Notes: generated by a model from the sequence alone, not told the origin. A stretch of 64,000 nucleotides of DNA from Streptomyces ambofaciens ATCC 23877 (GCF_001267885.1 NZ_CP012382.1:4575001-4639000); one strand, 5' to 3'; shown: positions 42,077-49,814, counted from the first letter of the stretch. Program-made: numbers and translations.

Positions 42077-43116
42077 ATCGCACCGCCAGGTCAACAGCTT
42101 TCAGCACTGCCGCCGCACTTCTGATCACCTTGCAGGCCGCCCCTCTGGCGTGGGCCGACCGCACCACCACGAGTGGGAAGAGCAAGGATGCCGACGCCGG
42201 CCGCAGCGGCCGCACCATGTACGTCCAGACGAAAGTACAGACGACGGTCAACGGCAGCAGCAGCACCACCAAGTCGGGCACGCTTTCGTCCGCTGACAGC
42301 AACTGGACCCCGCCCGCTTGCTGGTACGAGCCCGCCTTCTCGCCCAAGGAGATCCAGGCAACCGTCAAGTTGTGGCGAGGCCTCGATGGCCTTCCCCTCA
42401 TCGGCGGCGTCGGCGAGTTCGTCGGTGACATGCTGGACCTGCGATACAAGGACGGCCATCCCTACAAGAACTACAACCTCGACAAGCAGGGCGAGGGCAT
42501 GTTCTGGGCGGCCGCAGTCAACCCCAATCGCAAGGACGACCCCGAGGCCAGCGCCTGCGACGAGCCACCCTTCTGGGTGGACAACGGTGATACGCCCGAC
42601 GAGCCGCTCGCCCTGTCTCCACAGGTGCTCGCCGAATACGCCTACGACGAACTCCCCGTCCCGGGTACCGAGATCGAGATGAAGCCGGCCGGGGCGACGA
42701 AGGTGAACCTCCCCACTTGGATCTGGCTGGACAAGGCCAAGTTCAAGAAGGTCTCGGTCACCGCGAGCCTCCCCGGTACGGGCCTCTCCGCGACCACCAC
42801 CGCCGAGCCCGTCTCCCTGCACATCGACCCGGGGACGGGCGACGCCCAGACGTTCCCCGCGTCCGGCGACTGCGAGATCAACGCGGACGGCAGCATCGGT
42901 GAGCCCTACGCCGACGGCAAGGCGAACGCCACCCCGCCCTGCGGCGTCACCTACCTCCGCGCCTCCGGCGCCGACGGCGCGTACCCCTTGCAGGCCACCG
43001 TCACCTGGAAGATCTCGTGGACCAGCACCACGGGCGAGGGCGGCGATCTCCCGGAGGGCACGTTCGGCGCGACGCAGGACGTGACCGTGCAGGAGATCCA
43101 GTCGGTCAACCGCTGA
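42073..43116 (+). CDS. Secreted protein of the B family (copy B1)
   Basis: About 347 residues with a Sec signal peptide (NRTARSTAFSTAAALLITLQAAPLAWA). Conserved blocks are SNWTPPACWYEPAFSPKEI, YNLDKQGEGMFWAA, EPPFWVDNGD, NLPTWIWLDKAKFKK, CEINADGSIGEPYADGKA and TPPCGVTYLRASG, ending QDVTVQEIQSVNR. Two pairs of Cys probably form disulfides. The C-terminal ~170 residues are almost identical to B2, while the N-terminal half differs, which indicates gene conversion. It is coupled to lipoprotein A1. Unknown family; a surface complex with A is the simplest inference. Confidence 0.82.
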   Translation: MNRTARSTAFSTAAALLITLQAAPLAWADRTTTSGKSKDADAGRSGRTMYVQTKVQTTVNGSSSTTKSGTLSSADSNWTPPACWYEPAFSPKEIQATVKLWRGLDGLPLIGGVGEFVGDMLDLRYKDGHPYKNYNLDKQGEGMFWAAAVNPNRKDDPEASACDEPPFWVDNGDTPDEPLALSPQVLAEYAYDELPVPGTEIEMKPAGATKVNLPTWIWLDKAKFKKVSVTASLPGTGLSATTTAEPVSLHIDPGTGDAQTFPASGDCEINADGSIGEPYADGKANATPPCGVTYLRASGADGAYPLQATVTWKISWTSTTGEGGDLPEGTFGATQDVTVQEIQSVNR

Positions 43117-43143
43117 ACCGCTGAGGCCGACGGGCCCGCTACT

Positions 43144-43263
43144 GGTCGCGGCCCAGGTACAGGTCGAGGTCCAGCTCACGTACTCGCCGGTCTTCACCGG
43201 CATGTCTACGGCGGCGACGTGGTCGTCCACGGGCAGGCGGTGGCGGAGAACGAGGTGGGCTGA
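43144..43263 (+). pseudogene. Duplicated, frameshifted tail of the TadG-like gene
   Basis: VEVQLTYSPVFTG of the TadG-like protein is repeated, but a missing T (ATGTCTACGG versus ATGTTCTACGG) shifts the frame; DNA identity continues through ...GAACGAGGTGGGCTGA. It has no start of its own and is a by-product of the tandem duplication. Confidence 0.85.
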
Positions 43264-43325
43264 CCCGACGCCTTCCCTCTCCCGCCCGACTGCCCCATCC
43301 CCCCACCAACGGAGGTACCACTCCC

Positions 43326-43982
43326 ATGCGCACACGCCCGACCACCACCGCGGCCGCCGCCCTGACGGCCGCGGTCGCCCTGATGCTCTCCGGCTGCGGA
43401 TCCGACACCGATGACTCGGGCAAGGACAAGATCGCGGGCGCGGACACGGGGGCCTCGGCCTCCGCGACACCGTCCGCGTCCGCGAGCGAGGACGGCATCG
43501 AGCGGCCGGAGATCAAGCTGCCGTCCGACGTTCAGAACGTCTTCGAGGGCGGCTCGACGGGCGACGCGAAGAAGGACGCTGTACTGGCGGACAACGAGAG
43601 GCGCGTCAACTCGATCGACGAGGCGATCGTCGTGGATGCGGACAAGCATCCGGCGCTCGAGTTCTATTCGAAGGGTGACGCCCTCATGTCGGCCGCCACC
43701 TACATCAAGTCGTTCTACGACAACGACCGCAGCTTCACGGGCAAGACTCGTTACTACGACCGTGAAGTCACGTTCGCGAAGGACGGATCGGCGACCGTCA
43801 CGTACTGCATGGACGCGACCGACACCTACCCGAAGAACCGCAAGACCGGCAAGGTCGACCGCTCAGTCGAGTCGTCACCCAGTGACTACGCCTTCTACAA
43901 CACCCGGCTGGAGAAGAACAGCGAAGGTGTGTGGCAGACGACGAGTGTGTCTTCGACCGAGGCAGCCGAGAGGTGCATGTGA
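43326..43982 (+). CDS. Lipoprotein of the A family (copy A2)
   Basis: About 218 residues with signal peptide MRTRPTTTAAAALTAAVALMLSGCG (lipobox L-S-G-C) and linker DSGKDKIAGADTGAS. The mature domain has DAVLADNERRVNSIDEAI, the central KTRYYDREVTFAKDGSATVTYC and an ending TSVSSTEAAERCM, the same plan as A1 and A3 but more diverged from A1. The leader upstream is a copy of the A1 leader (GGAGGTACCACTCCC). Its stop shares one base with the B2 start. Membrane-anchored, outward-facing; function unknown. Confidence 0.84.
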   Translation: MRTRPTTTAAAALTAAVALMLSGCGSDTDDSGKDKIAGADTGASASATPSASASEDGIERPEIKLPSDVQNVFEGGSTGDAKKDAVLADNERRVNSIDEAIVVDADKHPALEFYSKGDALMSAATYIKSFYDNDRSFTGKTRYYDREVTFAKDGSATVTYCMDATDTYPKNRKTGKVDRSVESSPSDYAFYNTRLEKNSEGVWQTTSVSSTEAAERCM

Positions 43983-45031
43983 TGCGGCTGGTTTCCTCCA
44001 CCCGCCTGTTCCTGGTCCCTGTCCTGGCCCTGGGGGTCAGCGCCGTGTCGTCCGTGGCCGTAGCAGGTGGCGGCCGCAATGCCGGAAGCGGCACGGAGGC
44101 CAGCTCCAGCGCGTCCGCTCAGGAGGGCGTCATCAGGGCGGAGACCAAGGTCACGACCACTGTGAACGGTAGCTCTCGGACGATCGGCACGGGGACGCTC
44201 ACGCCGGAGAACAGCAACTGGACGCCGCCGGCATGCTGGTACGAGCCCGCCTTCTCTCCCAAGGAGATCGAGAAGACCGTAAAGCTGTGGCGGAGTATCG
44301 ATGGCTTGCCGTTCCTCGGCGGAGTCGGGGACTTTGTCGGCGACTCCCTTGATGCGTACTACAAGGACGGAGAGCCCTACAAGGACTACAACCTCGACAA
44401 GGAGGGTGAGGGGATGTTCTGGGCGGCGGTGAAGAACCCCAACCGCAAGGACGACCCCGAAGCCAACTCCTGCGACAAGCAGCCCTTCTGGGTGGACGAA
44501 GGCGACGTCCCCGAAGAACCCCTCGCCCTCACCCCCCAGATCCTCGCCGAATACGCCTACGACGAACTCCCCGTCCCCGGTACCGAGATCGAGATGAAGC
44601 CGGCCGGGGCCACCAAGGTGAACCTGCCGACCTGGATCTGGCTGGACAAGGCCAAGTTCAAGAAGATCTCCGTCACCGCGAGCCTCCCCGGTACCGGGCT
44701 CTCCGCGACCACCACCGCCGAGCCCGTCTCCCTGCACATCGACCCGGGGACGGGCGACGCCCAGACGTTCCCCGCGTCCGGCGACTGCGAGATCAACGCC
44801 GACGGCAGCATCGGTGAGCCGTACGCCGACGGCAAGGCGAACGACACCCCGCCCTGCGGCGTCACCTACCTCCGCGCCTCCGGCGCCGACGGCGCGTACC
44901 CCTTGCAGGCCACCGTCACCTGGAAGATCTCGTGGACCAGCACCACGGGCGAGGGCGGCGATCTCCCGGAGGGCACGTTCGGCGCGACGCAGGACGTGAC
45001 GGTGCAGGAGATCCAGTCGGTCAACCGCTGA
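43982..45031 (+). CDS. Secreted protein of the B family (copy B2)
   Basis: About 349 residues starting MRLVSSTRLFLVPVLALG, a Sec signal peptide ending near VAVAGGG. Mature blocks are NSNWTPPACWYEPAFSPKEIEK, YNLDKEGEGMFWAAVKN, KQPFWVDEGDV, NLPTWIWLDKAKFKK, CEINADGSIGEPYADGKAN and VTVQEIQSVNR. From about residue 180 to the end it is nearly identical to B1 at both protein and DNA level. Its N-terminal third is distinct. It is coupled to A2 (shared A of TGATG). The function is unknown; the variable N-terminus and fixed C-terminus could reflect recombination among copies. Confidence 0.82.
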   Translation: MRLVSSTRLFLVPVLALGVSAVSSVAVAGGGRNAGSGTEASSSASAQEGVIRAETKVTTTVNGSSRTIGTGTLTPENSNWTPPACWYEPAFSPKEIEKTVKLWRSIDGLPFLGGVGDFVGDSLDAYYKDGEPYKDYNLDKEGEGMFWAAVKNPNRKDDPEANSCDKQPFWVDEGDVPEEPLALTPQILAEYAYDELPVPGTEIEMKPAGATKVNLPTWIWLDKAKFKKISVTASLPGTGLSATTTAEPVSLHIDPGTGDAQTFPASGDCEINADGSIGEPYADGKANDTPPCGVTYLRASGADGAYPLQATVTWKISWTSTTGEGGDLPEGTFGATQDVTVQEIQSVNR

Positions 45032-45127
45032 ACCGCTGAGGCCGACGGGCCCGCAACTGGCGTACCGACCCCCACCCCTCCCGCCCCATCGTTCCCTCTT
45101 CCCCCCCACGACGGAGGTATCACTCCC

Positions 45128-45784
45128 ATGCAGACACGCCCCACGACCATCGCCGCCGCGGCCCTGGCGGCGGTGACCCTGTTGCTCTCCGGCTGCGGAA
45201 GCTCGGACGGTGAGGACTTGGGGAAGGACGGGATCGCGGGGGCGGACACGGGCGCTTCGGCATCCGCGTCACCGTCCCCGTCGGCGAGCGACGACGACAT
45301 CGACCGCCCGGAGATCAAGCTGCCGTCCGACGTCAAGAACGTCTTCGAGGGCGGCGAGAGGCGGGACCCGGTCAAGGACGCGGTGCTGGCGGACAACGAG
45401 CGGATGATCAACTCGATCGACGAGGCGATCACTGTGGACGCCGAGGAACATCCGGCGCTGAAGTTCTACAGCCGGGAGAACGCCCTGATCGCCGCCACGA
45501 ACTACGTCCAGTCCTTCTACGAGGCTGGCACGACCTGGACGGGCTCCACGCGCTACTACGACCGCGAGGTCACCCTGAGCGGCGAGAGCGCGGCCACGGT
45601 GACGTACTGCGGTGACGAGACGGAGTCGTACAGCAAGGACCGCAAGACCAAGAAGGTCAAGAAGACGCCGGGCGATGCGGACGACTACGTCTCCTACAGC
45701 GCACGTATGAAGAAGAACACCGAGGGCGTTTGGCAGACCACCAACGTGGTGTCGGAGCGAGGAGCCGAGAAGTGTCAGCCGTGA
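45128..45784 (+). CDS. Lipoprotein of the A family (copy A3)
   Basis: About 218 residues. The signal peptide and linker (MQTRPTTIAAAALAAVTLLL, SGCGSSDGEDLGKDGIAGAD) match A1, whereas the mature domain (DRPEIKLPSDVKNVFEGG, VLADNERMINSIDEAI, STRYYDREVT) is closer to A2. So this copy is a mosaic of the two. It retains both conserved Cys (VTYCGDET and GAEKCQP). The GGAGGTATCACTCCC leader is conserved. Its B partner, which begins in GTGA overlap, is a degraded pseudogene, so A3 may function alone or with another B protein. Confidence 0.83.
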   Translation: MQTRPTTIAAAALAAVTLLLSGCGSSDGEDLGKDGIAGADTGASASASPSPSASDDDIDRPEIKLPSDVKNVFEGGERRDPVKDAVLADNERMINSIDEAITVDAEEHPALKFYSRENALIAATNYVQSFYEAGTTWTGSTRYYDREVTLSGESAATVTYCGDETESYSKDRKTKKVKKTPGDADDYVSYSARMKKNTEGVWQTTNVVSERGAEKCQP

Positions 45785-46110
45785 GCCTTACGCGTCGACA
45801 CCTGCCCATCCTTGCCGCACTGCCCCTTCCGATGTCACTGGCACAGGGTGTCGCTCATGCCGGGGACAAGCATGACCGGCAACCTCTCCTCCACCTCCAG
45901 CAACTGGACCGCCCGGAGAAGGCATGTTCGGCGCTATCCAGGCAGCGCCCCGCAGGTACGAGACGACTCGGCGCTCGTCGGGCGCCGCAACGTCCCGCAC
46001 TGCGTCTGCGATGGAGCCCTCGGTCGGAAACTCCCAGCATGGGGAGAGCTCTGCGAAGAAGCCGACAGGTCGGACCGTCCCGCTCACCCTGAACGGTGTC
46101 CATGTTCACC
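45781..46110 (+). pseudogene. Decayed B-family gene (copy B3)
   Basis: The GTG overlaps the A3 stop as in the intact pairs, and the first ~30 residues still form a signal peptide (SLTRRHLPILAALPLPMSLAQGVAHAG). B-type pieces then appear in different frames: NLSSTSSNWT around 45880 (compare LSSADSNWTPP) and GEGMF around 45918, with the ~80 residues normally between them lost. Nothing recognisable follows before the next gene. Deletion and frameshifts have removed the protein. Confidence 0.75.
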
Positions 46111-46154
46111 AGGGCCTCCTCAAGCCACAGCCACCGCCCGTACCCTCGACGCGC

Positions 46155-46505
46155 CTACTTCTCGCCGTCGCCACCGCCCTTGCCCCCGCCCCGCTTGTCC
46201 TCCGTTTTCACGACGCCGTTGACCTTCTTGGTGAGTTCGTCGTCGAGTTTCTTGAACTCGCGGACGACGGCGTCCGACATGTCGGCGAGGGCGTCGAGCT
46301 GCTGGGTGATGTCCTCGCGGCCGTCCTCCCAGTTGGACTCGAAGTCGCCGAGGGCGTCATTGACGCTGCCGTCGCCGATGTCGTCCTTGTACGACTCGAA
46401 GAGCTTCTTGGTGTGGTTCAGCCGCGTCTTCAGTGACCGCAGCCGGCGTCCGTAGTCCTCCAGCTCGGTCAGCGGCAGCGCGAGGTCGCTCTTGCCCTTG
46501 CCCAT
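46155..46505 (-). CDS. Small WXG100-like helical protein, module 3
   Basis: About 116 residues, helical. The centre IGDGSVNDALGDFESNWEDGREDI follows the same G-S-x-V-x-x-A-x-x-D-F-x-x-N-W pattern as the small proteins at 18247 and 27185, without a WXG turn. The second helix carries EFKKLDDELTKK (F-x-x-x-D). The C-terminus is extended by a Gly/Lys-rich, basic tail (DKRGGGKGGGDGEK). It is the last gene of the module-3 operon, whereas in modules 1 and 2 the small protein comes first. Probably a co-substrate or chaperone for the large protein at 48076. Confidence 0.8.
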   Translation of the reverse strand: MGKGKSDLALPLTELEDYGRRLRSLKTRLNHTKKLFESYKDDIGDGSVNDALGDFESNWEDGREDITQQLDALADMSDAVVREFKKLDDELTKKVNGVVKTEDKRGGGKGGGDGEK

Positions 46506-46524
46506 GCTCTGAACCCCCTGCCTG

Positions 46525-47640
46525 TCAGACGAAGCGGAAGGTACTGGTCACGGCATCGAAGATGTCGTGGAACGCCTCGGCGAGGTCCAGCACCGGACTG
46601 GCCCCAGAGACGAGGACCACCTGGTCGGTGGTTCCCGGGACGGGGATGTACGTCTGGGTCAGCACCATGCGCAGGGTACGACTGTCGCCCTGGGCCACGG
46701 GCACGTCCTCGACGCCGTAGGTCCGCGCGGCCGTGCCCACCTCGGGGATGTCGACGGTCGTGACCTTGCGCCAGGCGTCCCCTTCTCGGCGGGGGGTGAT
46801 CGTCCGCAGGTTCTCGGCGATGGCGCGGGGGTCGGTGGACAGGACGACGCCCTGCTTGTTCTTGGCACCGAGCACGGAGACGGTGACGGTAGCGGAGAGC
46901 GGGACACCGGCGAAGTTCTCGGCCATGCAGCCCAGATAGACGGCACCGGAGTCGTGGGCGTCCTTCGCCATCTTGCGGAGCATGGCCGTCAGGTCCGCCC
47001 GGTAGGGCACGAGTTCCGGTGTCTCCCTGAGGCGTTCGTCCACCAAGGTGTGAATGGTCGCCTCCCGGCCTTCGGGGCGGATGTCGAACTCCCACCACGA
47101 GTCGGGGACCGCCAGCGACACACCGACGGGCGCCGGGGTGGTTGTGGGGCTTGCCTCCTCCTCTTGGCCTTGAGCGGGTGTGCGGTGAGAGCCGTCGGGC
47201 GCGGGCAGCCAGTCCCACGCGTCCTCGGAGCGCTCTGACGGGACCGCGCTGGTGGTGAAGGACAGGGGGAGGGCCAGAGCGGCCACGCGCGACAGACTGA
47301 GCGGCGAGACGGGGACGCGGGCACGACCGTCCACGAGGCCACTCAGGTCGATCTGCACGGTGAGCCCGGATTCCCCGAGCGACTGGATGCTCCGCAGCTT
47401 GTCGGAGATCAGGTCGACCAACTCGTCCAGTGCCCCCTCGAGACCCTGATCGGGCCGGGCGGTGACCTCGACCGCCCAGACTCCTTCGCCGGGCCGGAAG
47501 CGGGAAACCGCTGCCGGGTCCCGGGTGAGTGACGGAGCGATACCGAGCGCCTGAGTGACGTCTTGTGGGGCCAAGTCCTTACCGGTGATGAGGAGGGTGG
47601 CTGTCGGGCTGTCCCACGAGGGGGCCGAGATCGTCATCAT
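46525..47640 (-). CDS. Fusion of a DUF4279-like domain and a VPxxW accessory domain
   Basis: About 371 residues with two domains. Residues ~1-135 (TATLLITGKDLAPQDVTQALGIAP...GEGVWAVEV...SRVAALALPLSFT) match the plan of DUF4279 and of the separate protein at 47646. Residues ~185-371 begin SLAVPDSWWEFDI and end AEAFHDIFDAVTSTFRFV, the same family as the proteins at 21101 and 24739. The segment between is a Pro/Glu linker. It is cytosolic by sequence. As the fused form of components that are separate elsewhere, it links the DUF4279-like domain to the secretion module. It follows the 47646 gene with a 5-bp gap. Confidence 0.76.
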   Translation of the reverse strand: MMTISAPSWDSPTATLLITGKDLAPQDVTQALGIAPSLTRDPAAVSRFRPGEGVWAVEVTARPDQGLEGALDELVDLISDKLRSIQSLGESGLTVQIDLSGLVDGRARVPVSPLSLSRVAALALPLSFTTSAVPSERSEDAWDWLPAPDGSHRTPAQGQEEEASPTTTPAPVGVSLAVPDSWWEFDIRPEGREATIHTLVDERLRETPELVPYRADLTAMLRKMAKDAHDSGAVYLGCMAENFAGVPLSATVTVSVLGAKNKQGVVLSTDPRAIAENLRTITPRREGDAWRKVTTVDIPEVGTAARTYGVEDVPVAQGDSRTLRMVLTQTYIPVPGTTDQVVLVSGASPVLDLAEAFHDIFDAVTSTFRFV

Positions 47641-47645
47641 TCTCG

Positions 47646-48062
47646 CTATCGGTCACTTGTGCTCGGAGAAATGGTGAGCGGCACGTTCAGGGCAGCCATT
47701 CGAGACACCACGTCAGGAGTCAGAGAAAAGCTGCTGCCGTTTCCGACGAAGCCCGTGACGCTGATTGAGAGCTCATACCCCTGTGCCGTCAGATGATTAA
47801 TTCCCGAAGAATAGGGCTCGATTTGTTCGAGCAGTTTCAGGAGCTGCTCGTTAACTCCTCCCGGGTACCTTTTGTGCACGGCCAGCGCCCATACGCCTTC
47901 CGGAGGCGGATCGGTACGCCGACTGTCCGCCTCCGGGACCGACAACGAGGTCGGGGGCACCCGGATGACCTCCGAGAGAAGGGAAGAATCGAGGTCGGGC
48001 TTGCGGACGATCAACTGCACGCCCGTTTCTGCCCAGGTTCCTTCCTCGTGATCCCATTGCAT
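47646..48062 (-). CDS. Stand-alone DUF4279-like protein, candidate immunity protein
   Basis: About 138 residues from ATG 48062, which has AAGGAG upstream; the open frame runs further, into the end of the previous gene, but is not coding there. The sequence (TWAETGVQLIVRKPDLDSSLLSEVI, GVWALAVHKR, LTAQGYELSISVTGF, RMAALNVPLTIS) parallels the N-terminal domain of the next protein. A small soluble protein encoded directly downstream of a polymorphic secreted protein is the classic place for immunity, so I infer this role; it has not been shown. It lies 13 bp after the large gene's stop. Confidence 0.74.
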   Translation of the reverse strand: MQWDHEEGTWAETGVQLIVRKPDLDSSLLSEVIRVPPTSLSVPEADSRRTDPPPEGVWALAVHKRYPGGVNEQLLKLLEQIEPYSSGINHLTAQGYELSISVTGFVGNGSSFSLTPDVVSRMAALNVPLTISPSTSDR

Positions 48063-48075
48063 TAGTCCGGCTCCT

Positions 48076-49665
48076 TCAGAAGATCTCACGGCATGCTGCC
48101 CAGTGTACGTTCCCCATGCCGGGCTGGAGCAGTTCGTCCAGTCTTGTCCGTTCGGCAACGGTGACCGAATTCTCGAATACGCTGAAGCCGCCACCTGCGC
48201 CAGCGGCAGGGGCGGCCAGTGTGTAATTGGGAATCACGTCTCCGGACCGAGCCACTTGCAATGCTTCTCCCGGGTAAACTCCAGCCTCGACGGTGAGGCC
48301 GTCCAGGCCGCCGAGTCGGTCGCCGTGGTCCACGTAGAACGACATGGACGTGCCTTCCGGTACGCGAATGGTGCCGGCGCCCTCTTCGAGGAACCCGTGA
48401 CCGGCCAGCACCGTTTCATCGGTTCTTCCGCCCTGGAACACCCGAGTCGCGTAGTAGTGGCCTTGGTCGGACCGGTAGACCTTCTTCGAGAGTTGCGGAC
48501 TGAGCTGGATCAAGGCTTGCTTGATCTGGTCTATCGAAGGAAGAGGGCCCCCGGATCCGCGGGACGCCGCCTTGCTCAGCCACGATCCGTCCAGGCCCCG
48601 GAAGATGTTCCGGGTTCCCGCTCCGAAGCTGCGCAGCCCGCCGGCGAGGTTCTGCAGGCCGCCGCCAATGCCCCCCATGAACCCGGCGCCGAGCGCCTTC
48701 AGTCCGCCCGCCTTCCACAGCTTGCCCAGTTTGGCGAGGCTGGTGAGGCCCTTGGTCGCGGGTATGCAGTCCAGTGCCGCCCATAGGAGGTCGCCCCAGC
48801 CGGCCTGGCCTTTGATGACCTTTCTCATCGTGTCGGCCATCACGACCAGGGCCGCCGCGAAGACCAGCCACCCCAGCGGCCCGCCCACGATCATCACGAT
48901 GATCCCGGCGATGGCCACGACCCACTTGCAGACGGTGACGATCTCGTCCCAGTGGTCGGAGACCCAGTCGCCGATCTCCTCCCACCAGTGCCGGTTCGGA
49001 ATACCGGCCTCGGAGGCTTCCTGCAGCTTGGTCACCGTTCGGCGGGCGGCATCCTCACGCAGGCCCTTCGCCTGATCCGCGAGTTTCTTGGCCGCTTCGA
49101 GGGCGCTCTGCGCGCTCTCGACGTTCCGCTCGGCCGCGGCCTGGCGGGCGTTCGCGTGCTGCGCGTCCCGGGTGGCGCGGCGGACATCGGCCTCGTCGGG
49201 CTTGGGGACGTCCTGGCCGCCGCTCTTGGCGGGGTCGTAGGAGTCCACCTTCTCGGTCGCGGTACGGACCCAGTCGTTGGCCCCCGCCAACGTCGTCTGT
49301 GCGGTGGCGAGTTCCTCACGCGCCTTGCGGCCGTCCCGCAACGCCTTGTCGGCCTTCTCCTGAGCGTCCTGAAGGTCGGGCCAGAAGGACGCGAGCGCGT
49401 CGCCCGCGAGGTCGTACGACTTCTTCAGCTTCCGCAGCTTCTTCGGGACGTCCTCGAACTCCTCGGCGAACACGTCCGCCGTCTTGCCCGCCCAGGAGAG
49501 GATCTCGTCCTCCTTGGCTATCCCCTTGAGATCGCGCAGGGCTTCGGCCACGTCATCGGCGAAGTCGTGCAGGGTCCCGGCGAGGGTGCGTATGCGCTGC
49601 GGGTCGCCCGGTGTCGGGTCCTTCTCCAGGTCGAGTACGTGCCAGTCCGCCGGCCTGTGCGACAC
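48076..49665 (-). CDS. Large T7SS-type secreted protein, module 3, with Stv-like C-terminal domain
   Basis: About 529 residues. It starts with DWHVLDLEKDPTPGDPQRIR, the T7SS-type N-terminus, then a WXG100-like helical part and a long coiled coil (residues ~100-200, EKADKALRDGRKAREELATA). A hydrophobic stretch (TVCKWVVAIAGIIVMIVGGPLGWLVFAAALVV) follows. The last ~150 residues are different from modules 1 and 2: YYATRVFQGGRTDETVLAGHGFLEEG, EGTSMSFYVDHGDRLGG, IPNYTLAAP and GNVHWAACREIF. This resembles the putative adhesin 'Stv' domain seen at the ends of polymorphic toxins, with conserved His, Asp and Cys. Assignment is from memory of the family. GTG 49665 has GGGGGAG upstream. It heads the operon. 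Confidence 0.78.
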   Translation of the reverse strand: MSHRPADWHVLDLEKDPTPGDPQRIRTLAGTLHDFADDVAEALRDLKGIAKEDEILSWAGKTADVFAEEFEDVPKKLRKLKKSYDLAGDALASFWPDLQDAQEKADKALRDGRKAREELATAQTTLAGANDWVRTATEKVDSYDPAKSGGQDVPKPDEADVRRATRDAQHANARQAAAERNVESAQSALEAAKKLADQAKGLREDAARRTVTKLQEASEAGIPNRHWWEEIGDWVSDHWDEIVTVCKWVVAIAGIIVMIVGGPLGWLVFAAALVVMADTMRKVIKGQAGWGDLLWAALDCIPATKGLTSLAKLGKLWKAGGLKALGAGFMGGIGGGLQNLAGGLRSFGAGTRNIFRGLDGSWLSKAASRGSGGPLPSIDQIKQALIQLSPQLSKKVYRSDQGHYYATRVFQGGRTDETVLAGHGFLEEGAGTIRVPEGTSMSFYVDHGDRLGGLDGLTVEAGVYPGEALQVARSGDVIPNYTLAAPAAGAGGGFSVFENSVTVAERTRLDELLQPGMGNVHWAACREIF

Positions 49666-49739
49666 CGTGTTCTCCCCCGTGCACCTGCGATGCCTACCGC
49701 GTAGAACGTGCGTATGAACCTATCGCACGGGCGGCAGGG

Positions 49740-49814
49740 TCAGGAGGTCGTCGTCTTGAGGCTCTGGACGAGTGCGGTGAAGGATGCGAGAGGACAGTCG
49801 GTGGGTCCGGTCAT
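49740..49814 (-). pseudogene. Possible remnant of a DUF397 gene
   Basis: A 24-codon frame (MTGPTDCPLASFTALVQSLK...) starts 10 bp after the XRE/DUF5753 remnant's stop, exactly where a DUF397 gene usually sits, and its end resembles the DUF397 C-terminus (FxxF...V). The conserved middle (WRKSSYS...VRDSK) is absent. Low certainty. Confidence 0.35.

Larger units (their letters stand above)
41239..45127 (+). repeat. Tandem duplication array of A-B gene pairs
   Basis: Unit 1 (about 41239-43143) begins inside the tail of the TadG-like gene and includes lipoprotein A1 and secreted protein B1. Unit 2 (about 43144-45055) repeats the same order: a copy of the TadG tail, a leader with CGGAGGTACCACTCCCATG, A2 and B2. 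A third leader with nearly the same sequence precedes A3 at 45128. The B 3' ends plus ~25 bp of downstream sequence match closely between units 1 and 2. Confidence 0.85.
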
